Positions 25,637 to 37,600 of a DNA stretch of 64,000 nucleotides are shown piece after piece. The stretch spans positions 14,523,980 to 14,587,979 of the forward strand of contig JBBMOA010000001.1 in the NCBI GenBank assembly GCA_037954235.1, given 5' to 3'. Below the pieces are notes generated by a model that worked only from the letters and a program-made list of their open reading frames with translations, was not told the origin of the DNA and did no database searches. Position numbers and translations under genes: made by a program. Position 1 is the stretch's first letter; every line of letters starts with the position of its first letter. This DNA comes from Aulostomus chinensis. Lineage: Eukaryota; Chordata; Actinopteri; Syngnathiformes; Aulostomidae.

Positions 25637-26175
25637 ATGCTAACTTCCTGTGGGACTATCAGGGTGTCTCATCCCTGACATGCTAACTTCCTGTTGGACG
25701 ATCAGGGTGTCTCATCCCTGACATGCTAACTTCCTGTTGGACGATAAGCGTGTCTCATCCCTGACATGCTAACTTCCTGTTGGACGATAAGCGTGTCTCA
25801 TCCCTGACATGCTAACTTCCTGTTGGACGATAAGCGTGTCTCATCCCTGACATGCTAACTTCCTGTTGGACTATCAGGGTGTCTCATCCCTGACATGCTA
25901 ACTTCCTGTTGGACGATCAGGGTGTCTCATCCCTGACATGCTAACTTCCTGTTGGACGATAAGCGTGTCTCATCCCTGACATGCTAACTTCCTGTTGGAC
26001 GATAAGCGTGTCTCATCCCTGACATGCTAACTTCCTGTTGGACGATGAGCGTGTCTCATCCCTGACATGCTAACTACCTGTTGGACTATGAGGGTGTCTC
26101 ATCCCTGACATGCTAACTTCCTTTTGGACTATCAGGGTGTCTCATCCCTGACATGCTAACTTCCTGTTGGACTAT
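25637..26175. repeat. 43-bp minisatellite
   Basis: About 12.5 tandem copies of a 43-bp unit containing CTCATCCCTGACATGCTAAC and TTCCTGTTGGACGATAAGCG. Spacing was measured at 43 bp between successive CTCATCCCTG tags (25,668, 25,711, 25,754). Variable positions include GACGATAAGCG, GACTATCAGGG and GACGATGAGCG. The sequence is unrelated to the large satellite despite the same period. It ends directly at the terminal repeat of the Harbinger-like element. Confidence 0.95.
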
Positions 26176-26654
26176 AAAGCCTGATTTATGCTTCTGTGTC
26201 GAGTAGTATTCGTACCTCCGCCATCGACGCAGACCCCTGAAGACGCTGCAGCCTGAGACGCGCCTCCAAAAAATCCTGCTTACTCATCGCGTCGACGCGT
26301 GGTGACGTCAACGTCGAGGACTGTGATTGGTCCGCCCAAAACGTCATTTCCGGTTCATTCGCAGCACAACACCGCCATTTTCAAAGTTTCTGTGGTGAAA
26401 GCTCCAAGACAAAATGGACCAAGCTGAAGAAAGGATTATCGAGGAGGTGCTCAAGTACGACCACCTCTACAACGCCTCTTCGCGGCACTACAAAGACTGA
26501 CAAATGGCCAACAATTGTTGTCTGTGACCGGAAGAAAACCAAGGAATCCGACAAGAGCCCCGTAAACAATACAAAGACAAAGCCACACCCCCTAGCGGCT
26601 TGGCGGTGAATTGCAGAGCAACGCGTTCCCTCGACGCAGAATAAACCAGGCTTT
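26176..26654 (+). mobile_element. PIF/Harbinger-like inverted-repeat element (479 bp, non-autonomous)
   Basis: The left end AAAGCCTGATTTATGCTTCT and the right end, read in reverse complement as AAAGCCTGGTTTATTCTGCG, form imperfect terminal inverted repeats. They share AAAGCCTG, TTTAT, TCTG and GTCGAG, with a 3-bp gap. The GC-rich CGACGCAGA-type terminal sequence with a CTGTGATTGGTCCGCC block resembles Harbinger-type elements common in fish. No clear target-site duplication was found. Inside is the start of an accessory protein gene (26,414-26,500) but no transposase, so the copy is internally deleted. Confidence 0.6.
26414..26500 (+). pseudogene. MADF/Myb-SANT-like N-terminal remnant of a Harbinger accessory protein
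   Basis: ATG at 26,414 opens a 28-codon frame, MDQAEERIIEEVLKYDHLYN followed by ASSRHYKD and then TGA. The pattern II.EV..Y..LYN.S...YKD is the start of a MADF (Myb/SANT-like DNA-binding) domain. PIF/Harbinger elements encode such a protein beside their transposase. The domain normally runs about 80 residues; here a stop follows the YKD motif and the downstream sequence does not continue it. It could also be a captured host MADF exon, but the flanking terminal repeats favour the transposon reading. Confidence 0.5.
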
Positions 26655-27090
26655 CCAGTCGCACCTGTTTTACGCCCCCGTGCCAGATAAGGACCCCCAT
26701 CGGGCTGTGCCACTCTGGAGGGAGCGCGTCTCACAGTCAGTCAGCGGAACCATGCGGATCCGGGCCGGAGCTGTGGGAAGGAGCGCCAATTGTATCGGGT
26801 TGTTGTTTTCTGGACTGCAGCAGAACAGGAGCAGCCGGGACTGGAATGTAGAAGTAGGTTATCTTGAAGTTGACTCAGTTATGGTGAACGATATTGTGGT
26901 TCAACACTTTAATGAGCTTTAAGGCAAACATATTTCATGAGGAAACAACGCCGGAATTGGACGGATTTCAGCGGCACACAACAACGTATCCGATACACCT
27001 CATTGGAAACCTGGTGGTCTAAGACTAAGAAACACCAGTCACCATGAAGAAAGGAACTTTTAGCTGAGCACTCATGTTCTTTTCTGCAGG
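26655..27090. other. Sequence between Harbinger-like element and hAT relic
   Basis: Moderately GC-rich, no domain recognised. It may be the 5' untranslated part of the hAT element. A 103-codon frame crosses the Harbinger right end (from 26,611) and ends at 26,922; it has no recognisable domain and is treated as chance. Confidence 0.4.
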
Positions 27091-28165
27091 TTGAATGTCT
27101 CATTTGTTGGACAGAAGCGTCTCATCTCAACAAAAGCACCTCTTCAGTGCTGAGGCATGATGGGGCCAGGCATGAGAATGAAGTCCCAGATCCACCAGGA
27201 TGAACTCAGGTATACAGCCACTCTCCAACTGACTCACAGTTGCTTCATTGAGAATTAATTCCTATTCATTTCTTCTCTCCTTCATCTTTAACCATCCAGC
27301 TTCCAGGAAGCAGATGCTGGATGAGGCTCTGCTGAATTTGATCCTGAAGGACTGCCAGCCCCTCAGCACTGTTGAGAGGGAAGGGTTCAGGGAACTGGTT
27401 CAGGTCCTTGAGCCTCATATGTTTGCCAACTAGAAAGGTTTGTGTGGAAATGATCTAAAGCAGTCGTTGATATCTCCAGTTTATTTCATCTCTAATTTCA
27501 ATGTATTGATTTACTCTGGGTGTCATTTTCAGACCATCAAACAAACGGTGGCCAAAAAGTACCAGGAGGAACGGGAAGGAGTGAAAAAGGAAGTCCAGCT
27601 GCCATGTGGACATCTGTGGACATGGAGGCTCCCTTGGCTCTGACCTGTCACTGCATTCGTGAGAATGAATGTGTTGGGAGTGCAAGACTTTCCACAAAGT
27701 CACCCTGCTGACAGTTTGGCCCCAGTCCAAAGAGGCATGATGGAGGACTGGGCCATCACCAACAAAGTCAAGTGTCTTGTGAGCGACGCAGCACCAAACA
27801 TGACAGCATCCACTAGACAGCTCCAAATTCACCACTCAGTCTGCACTGCACATCGTCTGAATCTAGGAGTCAGAAAATCCTGTGATCAGATCCCCACTTC
27901 CATCATCAGACACAAAGCCAGGAACACTGTCACATCCTTCAGATCAGCACTACAGCCAAGGAGAAGCTGGCTCAGGTGCAGCAACAGATGGGAGGGCCAA
28001 CCCTGAAACTCATCAGTGAGGTGCCAACACGCTGGAACAGCACACACAGCTGTCAGGGCTGCATGATGAGAGGGAACCAGTGTGGGAACCTCTGGCCTCT
28101 CTAAGACAGATTTGACTCCACTGACAGCTGAGGAGTTCACCACCATAGGAGAAGCACTCCTAGTA
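27091..28165 (+). pseudogene. hAT-family transposase pseudogene (ZBED-like)
   Basis: Pieces occur in family order. First, a BED-type zinc finger at 27,091-27,190 (ECLIC...HLNKSTSSVLRHDGARH; C-x2-C and H-x4-H ligands visible). Second, an N-terminal transposase block with ILKDCQPLSTVEREGFRELV (about 27,340-27,400). Third, a KKYQEEREGVKKEVQ helix (about 27,555-27,600). Fourth, MWTSVDMEAPLALTCHCI (about 27,602-27,655). Fifth, CLVSDAAPNMTA, then HSVCTAHRLNLGV (about 27,775-27,870). Sixth, VPTRWNST near 28,020 and LTAEEF near 28,125. The blocks sit in different frames and are separated by stops, so the gene is dead. The C-terminal dimerisation region is missing or unrecognisable. The product would have been a nuclear DNA transposase. 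It may have contained introns (see findings). Domesticated ZBED genes share this order, but the breaks argue against function. Confidence 0.8.
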
Positions 28166-28671
28166 AACAGAGGTCATTCTAGTAGCCTGGTCCCTCTGTG
28201 GTTGAGCTATAATTTTAGGAAATATGGTCATTATTCAATGGTGACATCTCTCTGCTGAATAATGTAGAACTGAACGGATCCACTGGACCTTCTTTTTACA
28301 AACAGCAGCATGCAGCAGCTGTCCTGAGTGGAAAACTGCACATTTCTGTTGGTGAGAGTTAATCAAGTGATGGACTTTGTCTCTCAACAGAAGCTGTGTG
28401 GAAAAACCCTGCAGCTACGAGCGCTTCAGATTCTGAGAGTGATTCTTCCGCCATTGGCTGGTTTAACCTGACGTCTGACCGTGGAGGTGGCCGAGAGGAG
28501 CGTGACATGGCTGCACAGGTAAATCAACTAAAGCAGAGTTAGTCTTTGGCAGCAGGCCAGGCCGACAAATGCTAATGTCTCTGACTGACTGACTGATGAA
28601 GTTGGACCATTGGTCAGCTACAATGATGCATGACCACAAATAGTGGCCTGGGTCTTGATGAAGCTCACAAG
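28166..28671. other. Decayed sequence between hAT relic and satellite, with one exon-like segment
   Basis: Mostly unrecognised. 28,392-28,519 looks exon-like: a CTCTCAACAG acceptor, an open frame with SASDSESDSS, and a CACAG/GTAAAT donor. The family is unknown. A short CTGA run lies near 28,585. The satellite returns gradually from about 28,672. Confidence 0.4.
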
Positions 28672-31600
28672 ACTGTTAGCATCATTTTGAGTTGACTACC
28701 AACTCAAAATTAGCAATTCAGCATTAATTAGCATCAACATCAATTAGCAGTTCATTAGCAATTCTTCCGACATCACTGTCGCAATATTTTTAGGTTCGTA
28801 GCAACTTTTACTACATTACTGTCGCAATATTTTGAGTTTCGTAGCAACTCTCAGCACATGACTTTCAGCATCACTTTGAGGTTATTCGAAACGTTCACTC
28901 CATTACTGTTCGCATCATTTTGAGATCTTTAGCAGTTCTTCTTACATCACTGTCGCATTATTTTGAGGTTCGTAGCAACTCTTACTGCATGACTGTCAGC
29001 ATCACTTTGAGGTTGTTCGAAACACTTTGTACATTACTGTAAGCATCACTGAGTTGATTAGCAACTATCACTACATTACTGTTAGCATCATTTTGAGTTC
29101 ATTAGCAATTCTTCCGACATCACTGTCGCAATATTTTGAGGTTCGTAGCAACTTTTACTACATTACTGTCGCATTATTTTGAGGTTCGTAGCAACTCTTA
29201 CTACATGACTGTCAGCATCACTTTGAGGTTATTCGAAACTTTCACTCCATTAATGTTAGCATCATTTTGAGTTCATTAGCAATTCTTACGACATCACAGT
29301 AGCATTAAATTGAGTTAATTAGCAACTCTTACTACAGCACTGTCAGCATCACTTTGAGGTTGTTCGAAACTCTTACTATATTACTGTAAGCATCAGTGAC
29401 TTTATTAGCAACTATCACTACATTACTGTTAGCATCATCTTGAGTTCATTTGCAATTCTTACGACATCACTGTCGCATCATTTTGAGATCACTAGCAATT
29501 CTTACGACATCACTGTCGCAATATTTTGAGGTTCGTAGCAACTCTTACTACATGACTGTCAGCATCACTTTGAGGTTATTCGAAACTTTCACTCCATTAC
29601 AGTTAGCATCATTTTGAGTTCATTAGCGATCCTTACTAAATCACTGTAGCATCATTTTGAGATCATTAGCAATTCTTCTGACATCACTGTCCCATTTTTT
29701 GAGGTTCGTAGCAACTCTTACTACATTACTGTCAGCATCACTTCTAGGTTGTTCGAAACGTTAACTCCATTACGGTTAGCATCATTTTGAGTTTATTAGC
29801 AATTCTTACTAAATCACTGTCGCATCATTTTGAGATCTTTAGCAATTCATCTGACATCACCGTCGCAGTATTTTGAGGTTTGTAGCAACTTTTTCTACAT
29901 TACTATCGCATTATTTTGAGGTTCGTAGCAACTCTTACTACATGACCGTCAGCATCACTTTGAGGTTATTCGAAACTTTCACTCCATTACTGTTAGCATC
30001 ATTGTGAGTTCATTAGCAATTCTTACTAAATCACTGTAGCATTATTTTGAGATCATTAGCAAATCTTCTGACATCACTGTCGCATTATTTTTTAGGTTCG
30101 TAGCAACTCTTACAACATGACTGTCAGCATCACTTTGAGGTTGTTCGAAACTCTTACTACATTACTGTAAGCATCAGTGAGTTTATTAGCAACTATCACT
30201 ACATTACTGTTAGCATCATCTTGAGTTCATTCGCAATTCTTACGACATCACTGTCGCATCATTTTGAGATCATTAGCAATTCTTCTGACATCACTGTCGC
30301 ATTATTTTGAGGTTCGTAGCAACTCTTAGTACATGACTGTCAGCATCACTTTGAGGTTGTTCGAAACGTTCACTCCATTACTGTTAGCATCATTTTGAGT
30401 TTATTTGCAATTCTTCCGACATCACTGTAGCATTATTTTGAGGTTATCAGCAGCTCTTACTACATTACTGTCAGCATCATTTTTAGGTTACTCGCAACTT
30501 TCACTACATTACTGTTAGCATCATTTCGAGTTTATTAGCAATTCTTACTACATCACTGTCCCATCATTTCAGATCATAAGCAATTCTTACTACATCAATG
30601 TCACATCATTTTGAAGTTCGTAGTACCTCTTACTTCATTACTGTTGCATTATTTTAAGGTTTGTAGCAACTCTTCCTACATGACTGTCAGTACATTTTGA
30701 GTTTATTGGCAACTTTCACTACATTACTGTTACCATTATTTTGAGATCATGAGCAACTCTTACTACATCACTGTCAGCATCACTTTTAGGTTATTTGAAA
30801 CTTTCACTACATTACTGTTAGCATCATTTTGAGTTTATTTGCAATTCTTACTCCATCACAGTCGCATCATTTTGAGATCATTAGCAATTCTTCTGACATC
30901 ACTGTTGCATTATTTTGAGGTTCGTAGCAACTCTTACTACATGACTCTCAGCATCATCTTGAGGTTATCTGAAACTTTCACTACATTACTGTGAGCATCA
31001 TTTTGAGTTCATTAGCAATTCTTACTCCATCACTGTCGCATCATTTTGAGGTACGTTGCAACTCTTACTACATTACTGTCAGCATCACTTTGAGGTTGTT
31101 CGAAACTTTCACTACATTACTGTTAGCATCATTTTGAGTTCATTAGCAATTCTTCCGACATCACTGTCGCATTGTTTTGAGGTTCGTAGCAGCTCTTATT
31201 ACATTACTGTCAGCATCATTTTTAGGTTACTCGCAACTTTCACGACATTACTGTTAGCATCATTTTGAACTGAATAGCAATTCTTACGACATAACTGTAG
31301 CATCATTTTGAGTTTAGTTTCAACTCTTCCTCCATTACCGTCAGCATCATTTAGAGTTTATTAGCAATTATTTCAAAATAACTGTCGCATTATTTTGGGG
31401 TTCGTAGCAACACTTACTACATGACTGTCAGCATCACTTTGAGGTTATTCGAAACTTTCACTCCATTACTGTTAGCAACATTTTGAGTTCATTAGCAATT
31501 CTTAGTACATCACTGTCGCATCATTTTGAGATCATTAGCAATTCTTCTGACATCACTGTTGCATCATTTTGAGATCATTAGCAATTCTTCTGACATCACT

Positions 31601-34600
31601 GTCGCATTTTTTTGAGGTTCGTAGCAACTCTTACTACATTACTGTCAGCATCACTTTGAGGTTGTTCGAAACGTTCACTCCATTACTGTTAGCATCATTT
31701 TGAGTTTATTTGCAATTCTTCCGACATCACTGTAGCATTATTTTGAGGTTATCAGCAGCTCTTACTACATTACAATCAGCATCATTTTTAGGTTACTCGC
31801 AACTCCAACCACATGACTGTCAGCATCGCTTTGAGGTTATTCGAAACTTTCACTACATTACAGTTAGCATCATTTTGAGTTCATTAGCAATTCTTACTAC
31901 ATCACTGTCGCATCATTTTGAGATCATTAGCAATTCTTCCGACATCACATTCGCATTATTTTTAGGTTACTCGCCACTCTAACCACATGACTGTCAGCAT
32001 CACTTTGAGGTTGTTCGAAACACTTACTACATCACTGTCGCATCATTTTGAGATCATTAGCAATTCTTCTGACATCACTGTCACATTATTTTGAGGTTCG
32101 TAGCAACTCTTACTACATTATTGTTGCATTATTTAAAGGTTCGTAGCAACTCTTACTACATTACTGTCAGCATCACTTTGAGTTTATTAGCAACTATCAC
32201 GACATTACTGTTAGCATCATTTTGAGATTATTAGCAATTCTTACGACATCACTGTCGCAATATTTTGAGGTTCGTAGCAACTTTTACTACATTACTGTCG
32301 CATTATTTTGAGGTTTGTAGCAACTCTTACTACATGACTGTCAGCATCACTTTAAGGTTGTTCGAAACACTTACTACATTACTGTAAGCATCACTGACTT
32401 GATTAGCAACTATCACTCCATTACTGTTAGCATCATTTTGATTTCATTAGCAATTCTTCGGACATCACTGTCGCAATATTTTGAGGTTCGTAGCAACTCT
32501 TACTACATTACTGTCGCATTATTTTGAGGTTCGTAGCAACTCTTAATACATTACTGTCGCATTATTTTGAGGTTCGTAGCAACTCTTCCTACATGACTGT
32601 CACCATCACTTTGAGGTTATTCGAAACGTTCACTCCATTACTGTTCGCATCATTTTGAGATCTTTAGCAATTCTTCTGACATCACTGTCGCATTATTTTG
32701 AGGTTCGTAGCAACTCTTACTACATTACTGTCGCATTATTTTGAGGTTCGTAGCAACTCTTAATACATTACTGTCGCATTATTTTGAGGTTCGTAGCAAC
32801 TCTTACTACATGACTGTCACCATCACTTTGAGGTTATTCGAAACACTTACTACATTACTGTAAGCATCACTGACTTGATTAGCAACTACCACTACATTAC
32901 TGTTAGCATCATTTTAAGTTCATTAGGATTTCTGCCGACATCACTGTCGCATCATTTTAAGTTCATGAGCAATTCTTCAGACATCACTGTCGCAATATTT
33001 TGAGGTTCGTAGCAACTTTTACTACATTACTGTCGCATTATTTTGAGGTTCGTAGCAACTCTTACTACTTGACTGTCAGCATCACTTTGAGGTTATTCGA
33101 AATGTTCACTCCATTACTGTTAGCATCATTTTGAGTTCATTAGCAATTCTTACTAAATCACTGTCGCATCATTTTGAGATCATTAGCAATTTTTCTGACA
33201 TCACTGTCACGTTATTTTGAGGTTCGTAGCAACTCTTACTACATTGTTGTTGCATTATTTTAAGGTTCGTAGCAACTCTTACTACATTATTGTTGCATTA
33301 TTTTGAGGTTCATAGCAACTCTTACTACATTACTGTCAGCATCACTTTGAGTTTATTAGCAACTATCACTGCATTAGTGTTAGCATCATTTTGAGCTCAT
33401 GAGCAATTCTCACGACATCACTGTCGCATTAAATTGAGTTCATTAGCAACTCTTACTAAATGACTGTCAGAATCACTATGAGGTTGTTCGAAACTCTTAC
33501 TACATTACTGTAAGCATCACTGAGTTTCTTAGCAACTATCACTACATTACTGTTAGCATCATCTTGAGTTCATTGGCAATTCTTCCGACATCACTGTCGC
33601 AATATTTTGAGGTTCGTAGCAACTTTTACTTCATTACTGTCGCATTATTTTGAGGTTCGTAGCAACTCTTAATACATTACTGTCGCATTATTTTGAGGTT
33701 CGTAGCAACTCTTCCTACATGACTGTCACCATCACTTTGAGGTTATTCGAAACACTTACTACATTACTGTAAGCATCACTGACTTGATTAGCAACTACCA
33801 CTACATTACTGTTAGCATCATTTTAAGTTCATTAGGATTTCTGCCGACATCACTGTCGCATCATTTTAAGTTCATGAGCAATTCTTCAGACATCACTGTC
33901 GCAATATTTTGAGGTTCGTAGCAACTTTTACTACATTACTGTCGCATTATTTTGAGGTTCGTAGCAACTCTTACTACATTATTGTTGCATTATTTTAAGG
34001 TTCGTAGCAACTCTTACTACATTACTGTCAGCATCACTTTGAGTTTATTAGCAACTATCACTACATTACTGTTAGCATCATTTTGAGTTCATGAGCAATT
34101 CTCACGACATCACTGTAGCATTGAATTGAGTTCATTAGCAACTCTTTCTACATGACTGTCAGCATCACTCTGAGGTTTTTCGAAACACTTACTACATTAC
34201 TGTAAGCATCACTGACTTGATTAGCAACTACCACTACATTACTGTTAGCATCATCTTGAGTTCATGAGCAATTCTTCCGACATCATTGTCCCATCAGTTT
34301 GAGATCATTACCAATTCTTCTGACATCACTGTCGCATTATTTTGAGGTTCAAAGCAACTCTTACTACATTACTGTCAGCATCACTTTGAGTTTTTTAGCA
34401 ACTATCACTACATTACTGTTAGCATCATTTTGAGTTTATGAGCAATTCTCACGACATCACTGTAGCATTGAATTGAGTTCATTAGCAACTCTTACTTAAT
34501 GACTGTCAGCATCATTTTGAGGGTGTTCAAAACTCTTACTACATTACTGTTAGCATCATCTTGAGTTCATTAGCAATTCTTCCGACATCACTGCCGCAAT

Positions 34601-37600
34601 ATTTTGAGGTTCGTAGCCACTTTAATACATTACTGTCGCATTGAGTTTCATGACAACTCTTACTACATTATTTTTGCATTGTTTTAAGGTTCGTAGCAAC
34701 TCTTACTACCTTACTGTCAGCATCACTTTGAGGTTATTCGAAACGTTCACTCCATTACTGTTAGCATCATTTTGTGATCATTACCAATTCTTCCGACATG
34801 ACTGTCACAATATTTTGAGGTTCGTAGCAACTTTTACTACATTACTGTCGCATTATTTTGAGGTTCGTAGCAACACTTACTACATGACTGTAAGCATCAC
34901 TTTGAGGTTATTCGAAAGTTTCACTCCATTACTGTTAGCATCATTTTGAGTTCATTAGCAATTCTTTCTACATCACTGTCGCATCATTTTGAGATCATTA
35001 GCAATTCTTCTGACATCACTGTCACATTATTTTGAGGTTCGTAGCAACTCTTACGACATTATTGTTGCATTATTTTAAGGTTCGTAGCAACTCTTACTAC
35101 ATTACTGTCAGCATCACTTTGAGGTTATTTGAAACACTTACTACAATACTGTAAGCATCACTGAGTTGATTCGCAACTATCACTACATTACTGTTAGCAT
35201 CATTTTGAGTTCATTAGCAATTCTTACTACATCACTGTCGCATCATTTACAGATCATTAGCAATTCTTCTGACATCACTGTCACATTATTTTGAGGTTCG
35301 TAGCAACTCTTACTACATGACTGTCAGCATCACTTTGAGGTTATTCGGAACACTTACTGCATTACTGTAAGCATCACTAAGTTTATTAGCAACTTTCACT
35401 ACATTACTGTTAGCATCATTTTGAGTTCACGAGCAATTCTTCCGACATCACTGTCGCAATATTTTGAGGTTCGTAGCAACTTTTACTACATTACTGTCGC
35501 ATTATTTTAAGGTTCGTAGCAACTCTTACTACATGACTGTCAGCATCACTTTGAGGTTATTCGGAACACTTACTAAATTACTGTAAGCATCACTGACTTG
35601 ATTAGCAACTATCACTACATTACTGTTAGCATCATTTTGAGTTCATTAGAAATTCTTCCGACATCACTGTCGCAATATTTTGAGGTTCGTAGCAACTTTT
35701 CCTCCATTACTGTCGCATTATTTTAAGGTTCGTATTAACTCTTACTACATTACTGTCAGCATCACTTTGATTTTATTAGCAAGTATCACTAAATTACTGG
35801 AAGCATCACTGAGTTTCTTAGCAACTATCACTACATTACTGTTTGCATCATCTTGAGTTCATTAGCAATTCTCCAGACATCACTGAAGCAATATTTTGAG
35901 GTTCGTAGCAACTTTTACTACATTACTGTCGCATTATTTTGATGTTTGTAGCAACACTTACGACATGACTGTCAGCTTCACTTTGAGGTTATTCGAAAGT
36001 TTCACTCCATTACTGTTAGCATGATTTTGAGTTCATTAGCAATTCTTACTACATCACTGTCGCATCATTTTGAGATCATTAGCAATTCTTTTGACATCAC
36101 TGTCGCATTATTTTGAGGTTAGTAGCAACTCTTGCTACATGACTGTCAGCATCACTTTGAGGTTATTCGAAACACTTACTACATTACTGCAAGCATCACT
36201 GAGCTGATTAGCAACTATCACTACATTAGTGTTAGCATCATTTTAAGTTCATTATCAATTCTTCCGACATCACTGTCGCAATATTTTGAGGTTCCTAGCA
36301 TCTTTTACTGCATTACTGTCGCATTATTTTGAGGTTCGTAGCAACTCTTAGTGCATGACTGTCAGCATCACTTTGAGGTTATTCGAAATGTTCACTCCAT
36401 TACTGTTCGCATCTTTTTGAGATCATTACCAATTCTTGTGACATCACTGCCGCATCATTTTGAGATCTGTAGCAATTCTTCTGACATCACTGTCGCATTA
36501 TTTTGAGGTTCGTAGCAACTCTTACTACATTACTGTCAGCATCACTTTGAGGTTATTCGAAACACTTACTACAATACTGTAAGCATCACTGAGTTGATTC
36601 GCAACTATCACTACATTACTGTTAGCATCATTTTGAGTTCATTAGCAATTCTTCCGACATCACTGTCGCAATATTTTGAGGTTCGTAGCAACTCTTACTA
36701 CATGACTGTCAGCATCACTTTGAGGTTATTCGAAAGTTTTACTCCATTACTGTTAGCATCATTTTTAGTTCATTAGCAATTCTTTCTACATCACTGTCGC
36801 ATCATTTACAGATCATTAGCAATTCTTCTGACATCGCTGTCACATTATTTTGAGGTTCGTAGCAACTCTTACTACATTACTGTCAGCATCACTTTGAGTT
36901 TATTCGCAACTATCACTACATTACTGTTGGCATTACTTTGAGGTTCGTAGCAACTCTTACTACATGACTGTCAGCATCACTTTGAGGTTGTTCGAAACAC
37001 TTACTACATTACTGTAAGCATCACTAAGTTTATTAGCAACTATCACTACATTACTGTTAGCATCATTTTGAGTTCATTAGCAATTCTTCCGACATCACTG
37101 TCGCAATATTTTGAGGTTCGTAGCAACTTTTACTACATTACTGTCGCATTATTTTAAGGTTCGTAGCAACTCTTACTACATGACTGTCAGCATCACTTTG
37201 AGGTTATTCGGAACACTTACTAAATTACTGTAAGCATCACTGAGTTGATTAGCAACTATCACTACATTACTGTTAGCATCATTTTGAGTTCATTAGCAAT
37301 TCTTCCGACATCACTGTCGCAATATTTTGAGGTTCCTAGCAACTTTTACTACATTACTGTTGCATTATTTTGAGGTTCGTAGCAACTCTTCGTGCATGAC
37401 TGTCAGCATCACTTTGAGGTTATTCGAAATGTTCACTCCATTACTGTTCGCATCTTTTTGAGATCATTACCAATTCTTGTGACATCACTGTCGCATCATT
37501 TTGAGATCTGTAGCAATTCTTCTGACATCACTGTCGCATTATTTTGAGGTTCTTAGCAACTCTTACTACATTACTGTCAGCATCACTTTGAGGTTGTTCG

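Noticed and set aside
26611..26922. 103-codon frame on the plus strand
   Set aside because: It starts inside the Harbinger-like element, crosses its terminal repeat, and shows no recognisable domain.
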